The notes below the pieces were generated by a model. The model was not told the origin of the DNA and ran no database searches. It worked only from the letters and a program-made list of their open reading frames with translations. Shown piece after piece: positions 33,127-42,320 of a DNA stretch of 64,000 nt (its first letter is position 1; each line of letters opens with the position of its first letter). This DNA is from Sphingobium cyanobacteriorum (GTDB lineage: Bacteria; Pseudomonadota; Alphaproteobacteria; Sphingomonadales; Sphingomonadaceae), in contig NZ_JAUQOM010000001.1 of assembly GCF_030580935.1 (NCBI RefSeq), positions 124,001-188,000 of the forward strand, given 5' to 3'. Both the position numbers and the translations under genes were made by a program.

Positions 33127-34527
33127 ATGACCCAGCCCCCGCAAGCCGCCAAATATCGCCCCTCGACCGAAATCGACACATTGATGCCCGACATCGGCGA
33201 TGCGGTGACGGCGGCGGACTTTCCACAGGCGATCCTGCGCTATCGCAACGACCGGGCGGCGGCATCGGTCGGGCTGGACGGGGTGAGCGACGCACAATGG
33301 ATCGCGCATTTCGGCCGTTTCGCGCCACTGGAGGGCAGCCTGCCCCGACCGCTGGCGCTGCGTTACCATGGCCACCAGTTCCGCCATTATAATCCCGATA
33401 TCGGCGACGGGCGCGGATTCCTGTTCGCGCAGGTGCGCGATGCGGCCGGGCGCCTGCTGGACCTGGGCACCAAGGGATCGGGGCAGACGCCCTATAGCCG
33501 GTTCGGCGACGGCCGCCTGACGCTGAAAGGCGGGGTGCGCGAGATATTGGCGACCGAGATGCTGGAGGCGCTGGGCGTCAACACGTCGAAAACCTTTTCG
33601 ATCATCGAGACGGGCGAGGCGCTGGAGCGCAATGACGAGCCTTCGCCCACGCGCGGCGCGGCGATGGTGCGGCTGAGCCATTCGCATATCCGCATCGGCA
33701 GCTTCCAGCGGGCGGCCTTTCACGAGGACATGGCGCTGCTGGAAAAGCTGACCGACTATGCGCTGACCCGCCTTTATGGCGAGACGCCGGGCGACAATCC
33801 GCCCGCGCAACTGCTGGGCCGGGTGGTCGAGCGCACCGCCGACCTGGCGGCGAGCTACATGGTCGCGGGCTTCGTGCATGGCGTGCTGAACAGTGACAAT
33901 ATCAATGTGACGGGCGAGAGCTTCGATTATGGCCCGTGGCGCTTCACGCCGCTGTGGGACGCGGGCTTCACCGCCGCCTATTTCGACCATCAGGGACTGT
34001 ATGCGTTCGGGCGGCAGGCCGAGGCGATTCACTGGGACGTGGCGCAACTGGCGGTATCGCTGCGCCCGCTGGTGGAGGCGGCGCCATTGATCGCGCAACT
34101 GGAGCGGTTCCCCGCGCTTTATGGCGAGGCGATGCAACGGCGCTTCTGCTGGCGGCTGGGCGTCGAACCGGGCGCGAACCCCGGCCCGATGATCGAGGCA
34201 GCGGTGCGCGCCATGGTGACGACCGGCACGCCGATCGACCGCTTCTTTCACGACTGGCGCGGCGGCGCGGCGCGCGATGGCGCGGCCTATGGCGACGCGG
34301 CCTGGTCAGCGTTCCGCGATGCGATCACCGATTGCGCGCCTGTCCCCGGCGCGAGCGCGCATCCCTATTGGTCGGACGACGCGCCCTGCTCCATGCCGAT
34401 CGAGACGGTCGAGTCGATCTGGAGCGCCATCGACCGGGATGACGACTGGGCGCCGCTCCACGCCAAGGTCGCGGCGATCCGCCGGATGGGGGACGCGCAT
34501 GGGGCGGCGCCAGGCCCTCTGGCCTGA
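33127..34527 (+). CDS. selO: SelO/YdiU protein AMPylase
   Basis: A 466-residue pseudokinase-fold enzyme of the SelO family, which transfers AMP from ATP to hydroxyl groups of proteins during the oxidative stress response. Family motifs: RYHGHQFRHYNPDIGDGRG, LGTKGSGQTPYSR with the ATP lysine K116, HGVLNSDNINVTG with D257/N258, and D267 in SFDYGPW. The C-terminus lacks the selenocysteine or cysteine redox tail of eukaryotic members, and ends within a Gly-Ala-Pro stretch. The start is ATG at 33127; an ATG-like start at 33091 would add 12 residues. Alone in its transcription unit. Confidence 0.92.
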   Translation: MTQPPQAAKYRPSTEIDTLMPDIGDAVTAADFPQAILRYRNDRAAASVGLDGVSDAQWIAHFGRFAPLEGSLPRPLALRYHGHQFRHYNPDIGDGRGFLFAQVRDAAGRLLDLGTKGSGQTPYSRFGDGRLTLKGGVREILATEMLEALGVNTSKTFSIIETGEALERNDEPSPTRGAAMVRLSHSHIRIGSFQRAAFHEDMALLEKLTDYALTRLYGETPGDNPPAQLLGRVVERTADLAASYMVAGFVHGVLNSDNINVTGESFDYGPWRFTPLWDAGFTAAYFDHQGLYAFGRQAEAIHWDVAQLAVSLRPLVEAAPLIAQLERFPALYGEAMQRRFCWRLGVEPGANPGPMIEAAVRAMVTTGTPIDRFFHDWRGGAARDGAAYGDAAWSAFRDAITDCAPVPGASAHPYWSDDAPCSMPIETVESIWSAIDRDDDWAPLHAKVAAIRRMGDAHGAAPGPLA

Positions 34528-34591
34528 GTGCGACAAACCGTGCCTATCTCTCTTCTTTCCTTAACCAATTTGCGGCATATCTGTTGCCCAA

Positions 34592-36025
34592 ATGGTCGCG
34601 TCGCTTACATCCCATGAACCTGCAACCGGCGTCCTGCTCTGGCAGGGCGCGCCGGGCGATGTCGATGCGGAGGTCGCGCGCGCGCGCGCCGCATGGCCGC
34701 GCTGGGCGGCGCAGCCCATCGCCTATCGCATCGAAACACTGCGCCGCTTCGTCAATGTCGTGCGCCGCAACGAGGATGCGCTGGCCGACCTAATCGCGCG
34801 CGAAACCGGCAAGCCGCTGTGGGACGCGCGCGCCGAGGTCGCCACCGTGATGGGCAAGGTCGATGTCAGCGTTGCCGCCTATTCCGAACGCACCGGGCAG
34901 AAACGGCTGGAGGCGGCGCTGGGTGCGCGCCAGTCGGTGCGGCACAAGCCGCATGGCGTGATGGCGGTGCTTGGCCCCTATAATTTCCCCGCGCACCTGC
35001 CCAACGGCCATATCATCCCCGCGCTGCTGGCGGGCAATGCGGTGGTGTTCAAGCCATCGGAAAAAACGCCCGCGGTGGGCGAGATGCTGGTCAAGCTCTA
35101 TCATGAGGCGGGCGTGCCGATCGATGCCGTGCGGTTGCTGATCGGCGGGGCGGACGCGGGCAAGGCGCTGGCCGCCCATCCCGATGTCGGCGGCATCCTT
35201 TTTACCGGATCGGCCCAGACCGGCATCGCCATCAATCGCCAGTTCGCCGCCCAGCCGTCCAAGATCCTGGCGCTGGAAATGGGGGGCAACAATCCTGTCG
35301 TCGTCTGGGACACGCCGGAAATCAGCGCGGCCGCGACGCTGGTGGTGCAATCCGCTTTCCTGTCGAGCGGCCAGCGCTGCACCGCCGCCAGCCGGCTGAT
35401 CGTGAAGGACAGCCTGGCCGACCGCTTCATCGCCGAGGTCAAGAAACTGGCCGACCGGCTGATCGTCGATCATCCCCATGCCGACCCGACCCCCTATATG
35501 GGGCCGGTGATCGACAACCAGACCGCCGACGGGCTGACCGAAAGCTTCCTCTGGCTGATGAGCCATGGCGGCCGGCCGATCAAGCATATGGTGCGGCCGC
35601 ACAAGGGCCTGCCCTTCCTCAGCCCCGCGATCATCGACGTGACCGCGATGAAGGAGCGGCCCGATGTCGAATTGTTCGGCCCGCTGCTCCAGGTGATCCG
35701 GGTCGCCGAGTTCGGCGACGCGATCGCGGAGGCGAACAATACGCGCTACGGCCTGTCCGCGTCGCTGATCGGGGGATCGCCGGATCAATATAATCAGTTC
35801 TGGTCGAACATCCGGGCGGGCATCGTCAACTGGAACCGGCCGACCAACGGCGCGTCGTCCAATGCGCCCTTCGGCGGGGTGGGCGTGTCGGGCAATCACC
35901 GGCCCAGCGCCTATTATGCCGCCGATTATTGCGCCTATCCGGTGGTGTCGGCCGAAATCGAAACGCCGCGCGCGTCGATCGGCGTGGGCCTCAAGGACAT
36001 TGATGTCAGCGTGATGGGCGACTGA
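34592..36025 (+). CDS. astD: Succinylglutamate-semialdehyde dehydrogenase AstD-like, copy 2
   Basis: A 477-residue aldehyde dehydrogenase of the AstD family, the fourth step of the arginine succinyltransferase pathway. Catalytic C263 is in SSGQRCTAASR; LALEMGGNNP holds the general base; PYNFPAHLPNGHIIPAL and SGNHRPSAYYAADYCAYP are AstD hallmarks also shared with copy 1 at 27155. No other ast gene is in the window, so arginine use is not established. The start is ATG at 34592, with no clear Shine-Dalgarno. Of the two copies this one is closer to canonical AstD. Confidence 0.87.
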   Translation: MVASLTSHEPATGVLLWQGAPGDVDAEVARARAAWPRWAAQPIAYRIETLRRFVNVVRRNEDALADLIARETGKPLWDARAEVATVMGKVDVSVAAYSERTGQKRLEAALGARQSVRHKPHGVMAVLGPYNFPAHLPNGHIIPALLAGNAVVFKPSEKTPAVGEMLVKLYHEAGVPIDAVRLLIGGADAGKALAAHPDVGGILFTGSAQTGIAINRQFAAQPSKILALEMGGNNPVVVWDTPEISAAATLVVQSAFLSSGQRCTAASRLIVKDSLADRFIAEVKKLADRLIVDHPHADPTPYMGPVIDNQTADGLTESFLWLMSHGGRPIKHMVRPHKGLPFLSPAIIDVTAMKERPDVELFGPLLQVIRVAEFGDAIAEANNTRYGLSASLIGGSPDQYNQFWSNIRAGIVNWNRPTNGASSNAPFGGVGVSGNHRPSAYYAADYCAYPVVSAEIETPRASIGVGLKDIDVSVMGD

Positions 36026-36110
36026 GCGACCGGAAGCACAAAACATTTCCTAGCCCCCGCCATACCCATTCTGAATTGAACTTCGGCGGCAGTTTCGCCA
36101 TCTGGCCAGC

Positions 36111-36920
36111 ATGGCTGATACAGCATCTTCGACAGTCCACCTCGTCGGCGCGGGACCGGGCGATCCCGACCTGCTGACCATCAGGGCCGCACGCCTGATC
36201 GCGCAAGCGGATGTGATCGTCCATGACGGGCTGGTATCCGGCGCCATATTGGCGCTGGCTTCGCCCGACGCGGAATTGATTTCCGTCGCCAAGCAGCGCA
36301 GCCGCCATTCCATGCCGCAGGACGCGATCAACGCGCTGCTGGTCGACCTGGCCTGCGAAGGCCGCCGGGTCGTGCGGCTGAAGGGCGGCGATCCGTTCAT
36401 CTTCGGTCGCGGCGGCGAGGAAGTCGAAGCCTGCCGCGCCGCCGGCGTTCCGGTGGAGGTGGTGCCGGGCATCAGCGCCGCGATCGGCAGCGCGGCGATG
36501 GCGCAGCTCCCCCTCACCCATCGCGATGCGTCGAGCGCGGTCAGCTTCGTCGCGGGCCAGTGCAAGGGGCTGAGCGATCAGGACTGGTCGGGACTGGCGG
36601 GCAAGGGCCGCACCCTCGTCATCTACATGGGTGTCGCGACGGCGGCGGACATTGCCGACAAGCTGATCGCCGATGGCGTGTCGCCGGCGATCCCGGTGGC
36701 GGTGCTGGAAAATGGCACGCGCGCCGACATGCGCAGCCTGCGCACCCTGCTCGCCGATCTGGGCGACATGGTGGTGCGGGAACAGGTGGTCAGCCCGGCG
36801 CTGATCGTCGTCGGCGACGTGGCGGCCCATGCACTGGCGCGCGACGCGCTGGCCGCCTGGCACGACGCCATGGAAAAAGACCTGACCTCGATCGGGCCGA
36901 ATGGGAAAAGGGCAGAATGA
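36111..36920 (+). CDS. cobA: Uroporphyrinogen-III C-methyltransferase (SUMT)
   Basis: A 269-residue SAM-dependent enzyme that methylates uroporphyrinogen III twice to precorrin-2, the branch to sirohaem and cobalamin. Motifs VHLVGAGPGDPDLLTIRAAR at the N-terminus, VRLKGGDPFIFGRGGEE, EVVPGISAAIGSAA and VIYMGV are diagnostic. It is single-domain; the CysG oxidase/ferrochelatase half is not present. As first gene of the sulfur operon, it would supply sirohaem for the downstream CysI-type reductase. It overlaps DUF2849 by ATGA. Confidence 0.93.
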   Translation: MADTASSTVHLVGAGPGDPDLLTIRAARLIAQADVIVHDGLVSGAILALASPDAELISVAKQRSRHSMPQDAINALLVDLACEGRRVVRLKGGDPFIFGRGGEEVEACRAAGVPVEVVPGISAAIGSAAMAQLPLTHRDASSAVSFVAGQCKGLSDQDWSGLAGKGRTLVIYMGVATAADIADKLIADGVSPAIPVAVLENGTRADMRSLRTLLADLGDMVVREQVVSPALIVVGDVAAHALARDALAAWHDAMEKDLTSIGPNGKRAE

Positions 36921-37213
36921 AGATACTGACGGGCAATGACCTGGTGAGCGGCGACGTGATCTGGTGGGCGGGCGATGGCTGGTCGCGCCAGGTGGGCGAC
37001 AGCGTCGATGTGGGCACCCATGGCGATGACCTCGCCCGCACCGAAGAAGCCGCGCTGCGCGTGGTGGGCGCCTATGTGATCGACGCGACCATCACCGACG
37101 ACGGCGTGCGCCCGGCTCATATCAAGGACCGCATCCGCGCGCTGGGGCCGACCGTGCGCCCCGACCTGACCCTGAAACCGAATGATGCCGACGCCGGCAA
37201 CTGGGTGATCTGA
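36917..37213 (+). CDS. DUF2849 family protein
   Basis: A 98-residue protein of the DUF2849 family, always seen by me in cysteine-biosynthesis contexts in alphaproteobacteria. It begins MKILTGNDLVSGDVIWWAGD. No known activity; with its small size and fixed place between sirohaem synthesis and sulfite reductase, an accessory or regulatory role in the reductase is a reasonable guess. Start ATG 36917 overlaps the cobA stop; the longer open frame from 36560 is in the wrong frame through cobA. Confidence 0.82.
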   Translation: MKILTGNDLVSGDVIWWAGDGWSRQVGDSVDVGTHGDDLARTEEAALRVVGAYVIDATITDDGVRPAHIKDRIRALGPTVRPDLTLKPNDADAGNWVI

Positions 37214-37216
37214 ACC

Positions 37217-38848
37217 ATGTATCGCTACGACAGCTATGACCAGTCCATCGTCGACGCCCGTGTCGAGGAATTTCGCGACCAGGTGCAGCGCCGCCTGACC
37301 GGCGCGCTCACCGAGGACCAGTTCAAGCCGCTCAGGCTGATGAACGGCCTCTATCTGCAACTTCACGCCTATATGCTGCGCGTCGCCATCCCCTATGGCA
37401 CGCTGTCGGGCAGGCAGATGCGCAAGCTGGGCGAGATCGCGGCGAAATATGACCGGGGCTATGGCCACTTCACCACGCGCCAGAATCTGCAATATAACTG
37501 GATCAAGCTGGCCGACGCGCCCGACATTCTGGCGGAACTGGCGACGGTCGAAATGCACGCCATCCAGACATCAGGCAATTGCATCCGCAACATCAGTTCG
37601 GACCAATATGCCGGCGTCAGCGCCGACGAGGTGGCGGACCCCCGCCCCTGGGCCGAACTGCTGCGCCAATGGTCGAGCTTTCACCCCGAATTCACCTATC
37701 TGCCGCGCAAGTTCAAGATTTGCGTGATCGCCAGCGACGATGACCGCGCGGCGATGAAGCTGCACGATATCGGCCTGAAGCTGGTGTCCAGGGATGGCGT
37801 GATCGGCGCGGAAGTCTATGCCGGCGGCGGCATGGGGCGCACCCCGATGGTCGCGCCGCTGATCCGCGACTTCGTGCCCGAAGAGGAGATCATCTCCTAT
37901 CTCGAAGCCTGCCTGCGCGTGTACAACCGCTATGGCCGCCGCGACAACAAGTACAAGGCGCGGATCAAGATCCTGGTCCATGAGATCGGCGTCGAGGCGT
38001 ATAAGCGCCAGGTCGAGGAAGAGTTCGCGCACATGCGGACGCTGGGCCTCAACCCGCCCACGGAAGAACTGGACCGCATCCGCGCCTTCTTCGCGCCGCC
38101 CGCCTATGAAACGGGCCTGAGCGAAGAGATCGACCGCGCCGATCCCGCCTTCGCGCTGTGGGTCGATCGTCAGGTCGCCGCGCACAAGGCGCCCGGCTAT
38201 GCGATCGTCAATATCAGCCTGAAGCCGCTGACCGGCATCCCCGGCGATGCGTCGGCCGAACAGATCGAGCTGGTCGCGGGTCTTGCCGAGCAATATTCGC
38301 TCGACGAACTGCGCGTGACCCATGCGCAGAATCTGGTGCTGCCGCATGTCAAAAAGGCCGACCTCCACGCCATCTGGCAGAAGCTGGAGGCGGCGGGCCT
38401 GGCCGAGGCCAATCTGGACCTTATCACCGACATCATCGCCTGCCCTGGCCTCGACTATTGCGCGCTGGCCAATGCCCGGTCGATCCCGCTGGCGCAAAAG
38501 ATCGCGCAGCGCTTCGCCGCGGCCGAGCGACAGGCGGAACTGGGCGAGCTGAAGCTCAAGATTTCGGGCTGCATCAACGCCTGCGGCCACCACCATGCCG
38601 GGCATATCGGCATATTGGGTGTCGACCGGAAGGGCGTGGAGAATTTCCAGCTATCGCTGGGCGGATCGGGCGCGGAGGATACGTCGCTGGGCCAGATCAC
38701 CGGGCCGGGCTTTTCGGAGGATGGCGTGGTCGATGCGATCGAGAAGGTCACGGACCTGTATCTGGCGCAGCGGGAAAGCGGCGAACGCTTCCTCGACACC
38801 TATCGCCGTCTTGGCATGAAGCCCTTCAAGGAGGCGATCTATGGTTGA
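37217..38848 (+). CDS. cysI: Sirohaem-dependent nitrite/sulfite reductase, CysI-type
   Basis: A 543-residue ferredoxin-like sirohaem/4Fe-4S reductase that reduces sulfite to sulfide by six electrons. The cluster ligands are visible as C409-x5-C415 (CPGLDYC) and C452-x3-C456 (CINAC). GHFTTRQNLQYNWI and SGNCIRNISSDQ are sirohaem/substrate motifs. The position between cobA and cysH indicates sulfite rather than nitrite as substrate. It starts 3 bp after DUF2849, and its stop overlaps the DUF934 start (ATGGTTGA). Confidence 0.92.
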   Translation: MYRYDSYDQSIVDARVEEFRDQVQRRLTGALTEDQFKPLRLMNGLYLQLHAYMLRVAIPYGTLSGRQMRKLGEIAAKYDRGYGHFTTRQNLQYNWIKLADAPDILAELATVEMHAIQTSGNCIRNISSDQYAGVSADEVADPRPWAELLRQWSSFHPEFTYLPRKFKICVIASDDDRAAMKLHDIGLKLVSRDGVIGAEVYAGGGMGRTPMVAPLIRDFVPEEEIISYLEACLRVYNRYGRRDNKYKARIKILVHEIGVEAYKRQVEEEFAHMRTLGLNPPTEELDRIRAFFAPPAYETGLSEEIDRADPAFALWVDRQVAAHKAPGYAIVNISLKPLTGIPGDASAEQIELVAGLAEQYSLDELRVTHAQNLVLPHVKKADLHAIWQKLEAAGLAEANLDLITDIIACPGLDYCALANARSIPLAQKIAQRFAAAERQAELGELKLKISGCINACGHHHAGHIGILGVDRKGVENFQLSLGGSGAEDTSLGQITGPGFSEDGVVDAIEKVTDLYLAQRESGERFLDTYRRLGMKPFKEAIYG

Positions 38849-39281
38849 GTTCCTGTCCTTCCGCGACGGTGAAGCCACGCAGGAACCCGCCGTCACGGTC
38901 GAGGCCTTCACCGGCCAGTCCAACGCCACCGCCGTCCGCATCGAAGCGGGTGAGGACGCGCGGGCATTGCTGCCCCATCTCGACCGGCTCTCGCTGGTCG
39001 AAGTGCATTTCCCCGCTTTTGGCGACGGGCGCGGCTATTCGGCTGCGCGCATCCTGCGGGAATCGGGCTATCAGGGGGAACTGCGCGCGGTCGGTGACGT
39101 GCTGGTCGATCAGATCATGGCCATGCGTCGCTGTGGTTTTGACAGTTTCCACCCCGCAAAGCCGCTGGATGACGCCGCTGTCGACCGCGCGCTCCATCGT
39201 TATGCCGACATCTACCAAAAGGCGATCGACGGCCGCCAGCCTGTCTGGGCGAAACGGCATCCGGAGAAAATATATGGCTGA
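38841..39281 (+). CDS. DUF934 family protein
   Basis: A 146-residue protein of the DUF934 family, typically encoded between sulfite reductase and PAPS/APS reductase in proteobacteria. Conserved core: LSLVEVHFPAFGDGRGYSAA, then LRESGYQGELRAVGDVLVDQ. It may help electron delivery to, or assembly of, the sulfite reductase, but no activity is established. It overlaps genes on both sides by 8 bp, so production is tightly coupled to CysI and CysH. Confidence 0.88.
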   Translation: MVEFLSFRDGEATQEPAVTVEAFTGQSNATAVRIEAGEDARALLPHLDRLSLVEVHFPAFGDGRGYSAARILRESGYQGELRAVGDVLVDQIMAMRRCGFDSFHPAKPLDDAAVDRALHRYADIYQKAIDGRQPVWAKRHPEKIYG

Positions 39282-40059
39282 ACCTGCCCGCCAGATCGAT
39301 GTGATCGACGCCCGCCCCGCCTTTATCCAGGCCGACGCCGACGCCCTTAACGCGCGGTTCGAGGGCATCGACACGCTCACAATGCTCAAGACCGTCTTTG
39401 CAGAGGGCCTCGCCGGCCATGTCGCCGTCGTCTCCTCCTTCGGCACGGAAAGCGCGGTGCTGCTCGATCTGGTGGCGAAAGCCGATCCGACCGTGCCGGT
39501 GATCTTCGTCGATACGTTGAAGATGTTCGCGGAAACGCTGCATTATCGCGACACGCTGATCCAGCGGTTCGGCTTTACCGACAGCCGCACGGTCACGCCG
39601 GTCGCGGAGGTGATCGCGAAGAAGGACGCAACCGGCCTGCGCTGGTCCTACGACCCGGACGGCTGCTGCGACATTCGCAAGGTCGAGCCGATGAAGCGCG
39701 CCAAGGATGGCCTGGACGCCTGGATTTCGGGTCGCAAGGCGTTCCAGTCGGTGACGCGCCAGAACCTGCCCCGGTTCGAGGTCGAGGATGGCCGATTGAA
39801 GATCAATCCGCTGGGTGACTGGAACAAGGCGGACCTGGAAGCCTATTTCGCCGAGCATGACCTGCCCCGCCATCCGCTGGAAGCCCAGGGCTATCTGTCG
39901 ATCGGCTGCGAACCCTGCACGTCGAAGGTGATGCCGGGCGAAGACCCGCGCGCGGGCCGCTGGCGCGGCTGGGACAAGGTGGAATGCGGCATCCATTCGC
40001 CGGTGTCGCCGATCCCGGTTGCGGACCCTGACGACCCGGCAAACCAGCCAGTATTCTGA
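39274..40059 (+). CDS. cysH: Phosphoadenylyl-/adenylyl-sulfate reductase
   Basis: A 261-residue thioredoxin- or glutathione-linked enzyme that reduces (P)APS to sulfite. The four cluster cysteines C131-C132 (CC) and C212-x2-C215 (IGCEPC) mark the [4Fe-4S] type that accepts APS. SSFGTESAVLLDLV is the nucleotide loop and the C-terminal ECGIHS carries the catalytic cysteine. Start ATG 39274 is inside DUF934; an open frame from 38158 is rejected. No cysD/cysN in the window, so activation of sulfate must be encoded elsewhere. Confidence 0.93.
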   Translation: MAEPARQIDVIDARPAFIQADADALNARFEGIDTLTMLKTVFAEGLAGHVAVVSSFGTESAVLLDLVAKADPTVPVIFVDTLKMFAETLHYRDTLIQRFGFTDSRTVTPVAEVIAKKDATGLRWSYDPDGCCDIRKVEPMKRAKDGLDAWISGRKAFQSVTRQNLPRFEVEDGRLKINPLGDWNKADLEAYFAEHDLPRHPLEAQGYLSIGCEPCTSKVMPGEDPRAGRWRGWDKVECGIHSPVSPIPVADPDDPANQPVF

Positions 40060-40090
40060 CGGTTCAGAGCCGGTGACACAGGGTTGACTG

Positions 40091-40135
40091 GTCATTGCGC
40101 GCGCAGCGGGCCAAAGGCGAAGTGGGGCAATCTGG
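40091..40135. repeat. Partial REP-like sequence
   Basis: GTCATTGCGCGCGCAGCG, then GGCAATCTGG after a spacer, looks like one arm of the REP class seen at 47838. It is between convergent cysH and the EAL protein gene. Confidence 0.4.
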
Positions 40136-40176
40136 CATCATCCCGCCCCCGTCCCGGCGTCTGATGCAAAAGCGCT

Positions 40177-42198
40177 CTACCCCTTCAGCACCAGATTGAT
40201 GAGGTCGGCGGAGGACACACCCGCCGACCGCAGGAAACCCTGATAATAATCGCACCCTTCCCGCGCGAGCAGGTCGAGCTGCTCCTGCGTCTCCACCCCT
40301 TCGGCGATCACCTTCAGCCCCAGTGACTTGGCCATGTGGATGACCCCGCGCACGATGATCCGGTCCCGCGCCGTGCCGGCGATATCCTGCGCCAGGCCGC
40401 TGTCGATCTTGAGATAGTCGAGCGGCAGGTTCTTGAGGTAGGAGAGGCTGGAATAGCCGGTGCCGAAATCGTCGATCGCCACGCTCAGCCCTTCGGCCCG
40501 CAGCGCCGTCAGCAAGGCGCCGGCCGCGGTGACATCCTCGATCAGTCCGCTCTCGGTAATCTCCACCGTCAGGCGCGAACGCGGGAAACCGCTGCCATCG
40601 ACCAGCGCCAGCAATCCCGGCATGAACTGTGGCTGGGCGATATCCGCCGCCGTCACATTGATCGACAGGCGCAGGTCAGACAGCGCGCGCGGCCATGCCG
40701 CCGCCTGACGCAACGCTTCCGCCTGAATATGCGCCGACAGGGGCAGCATATAGTCGGATCGTTCGGCCGTGGCGAACAAGATGCCCGCCCCCAGCGGGCC
40801 ATAATGGGCGTGGTTCCAGCGGGCGAGCGCCTCCACCCCGCTGATCCGGTCGCTGTCGACCGGATATTGCGGCTGGAACACGATGCCGATTTCCCCCCGG
40901 TCGAGCGCCAGGCGCAGATCCGTCTCCAGCCGGTCGGCATCGACCTGCCGGCTCTGCCGGTCGGTCGACAGGATGCGGATGCCCTCGCCCCCGCCCTGCC
41001 GGGCGTCCGACAAGGCGGTGCCCGCACGGCGCAGCAACTGGGTCGCGTCATCCTCCGCCCGCGCCTGCGCGATGCCGCAACGGGCGATCAGGCGGATGAG
41101 GTGGTCGCCCGCGCTGAACGGCTGCCCCACCGCGCCGATCAATTGCCGCGCCAGAAAGGTCGCCCGGTCGCTGCCCGCCGCTTCGCCGATCAGGCCGACC
41201 AGAAATTCGGTGCCGGCGATCCGCGCCACCATCGCGCCGGGGGCGACATCATCGACCATGCGCTCGATCCGCCGGGCGATGCGCCCCAGCAGCGCGTCCC
41301 CCACCATCTGCCCATAGGCGGCGTTCATCCGGTCGAACTGGCTGATCGACAGCAGCAGGATCGTCGTCGGCAGTCCCGCCCGGCCATCGAGCCAGTCGAG
41401 CGCCGCCGGGCGCGAGCGCAATCCGGTCAGATAGTCGCGGCTCCCGCTATCGCGTTCATGCCCGTCGGACAGCCATTCCACATCCGCCGCGATCGCCCCG
41501 TCGGCCATGCGCAGATGATGCACCAGCCGCTGGCCCGGCCGGTCGGGCAGGGCATGCGCCAGCGCGGCGGGACGCCCGGCGCGGCGCATGGCGTTCAGCG
41601 CCGCCAATATCCCGCGCCGTTCGACCCGCGGCAAACGGCGCAGCAGGGCCGATGGCGCGATATAGGGTTCCGCCAGCCCCAGATGCCGCGCCAGACTGTC
41701 GCTCAGCCGCAGCACCCCGCTACCGCGCGGCAAATCCCAATATAGCGCGTCCCCGCGTCGAATGCGCTGCGCCCGCTGGCTATGCTGTCCCCCGCCGCCC
41801 AGCCGCTCCACCAGCCGATGGGCCGACGCCAGCGCCGCGTGCAACCCGGCATCTGTCACCGGCGCGACCAGATAATGAGTCGCGCCCGCCGCTAGCAGCG
41901 CGGGAATCTGGTCCTGATGCTCCGGCTCGACCAGCACCAGCAACGCCCCGCCGCCCGCCTCCATCGCCGGAACCAGCGGCGCCAGCAACTGGTTCGCGCC
42001 GCCCCCGCGCAAATCGACCAGCGCGACCTGCGCCTCGCTGCGCAGATAGCGCTGCGGCGCATCCCTGGACCGGCGCGCGCCGATCGTACGCCATCCAATG
42101 CGCTGTGCGGCGTAGCTCAGCCCGTCCCGGTCGCCCGGCGACAGGATGAACAGGCTGCGCTGGCCTTCACCGCTCTGATCCCCGCTTCCCACATTCAT
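40177..42198 (-). CDS. GGDEF-EAL protein, probable c-di-GMP phosphodiesterase
   Basis: A 673-residue protein. The first 140 residues resemble a response-receiver-like alpha/beta domain (VALVDLRGGG, then LLVLVEPEHQ). A GGDEF domain at about 250-410 has the active motif changed from GGDEF to AGTEF, so cyclase activity is unlikely. The EAL domain at about 425-670 keeps the expected residues: EALARW, INVTAADI, EITESGLI, DDFGTGYSSL, KIDSGL and AEGVETQEQ. It should therefore hydrolyse c-di-GMP. The start is ATG at 42198, with GGGGA directly before; a longer form is possible. It diverges from moaA. Confidence 0.88.
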   Translation of the reverse strand: MNVGSGDQSGEGQRSLFILSPGDRDGLSYAAQRIGWRTIGARRSRDAPQRYLRSEAQVALVDLRGGGANQLLAPLVPAMEAGGGALLVLVEPEHQDQIPALLAAGATHYLVAPVTDAGLHAALASAHRLVERLGGGGQHSQRAQRIRRGDALYWDLPRGSGVLRLSDSLARHLGLAEPYIAPSALLRRLPRVERRGILAALNAMRRAGRPAALAHALPDRPGQRLVHHLRMADGAIAADVEWLSDGHERDSGSRDYLTGLRSRPAALDWLDGRAGLPTTILLLSISQFDRMNAAYGQMVGDALLGRIARRIERMVDDVAPGAMVARIAGTEFLVGLIGEAAGSDRATFLARQLIGAVGQPFSAGDHLIRLIARCGIAQARAEDDATQLLRRAGTALSDARQGGGEGIRILSTDRQSRQVDADRLETDLRLALDRGEIGIVFQPQYPVDSDRISGVEALARWNHAHYGPLGAGILFATAERSDYMLPLSAHIQAEALRQAAAWPRALSDLRLSINVTAADIAQPQFMPGLLALVDGSGFPRSRLTVEITESGLIEDVTAAGALLTALRAEGLSVAIDDFGTGYSSLSYLKNLPLDYLKIDSGLAQDIAGTARDRIIVRGVIHMAKSLGLKVIAEGVETQEQLDLLAREGCDYYQGFLRSAGVSSADLINLVLKG

Positions 42199-42320
42199 TC
42201 CCCGGCACCGCGCATCGCAACGGCTTAACATCAAGCCGTTACCGACCTCTTGCCATCGCTGCAACCGCGCTGCTTGCACGGCGCTTGCGCAGAACAGGTC
42301 CATCGCCTAGCTAAGGCTCC

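Noticed and set aside
36560..36916. DUF2849 extended upstream
   Set aside because: The extension is an alternative frame of cobA.
38158..39273. CysH extended upstream to a 633-codon frame
   Set aside because: The extra part is an out-of-frame reading of cysI; the real start is ATG 39274.
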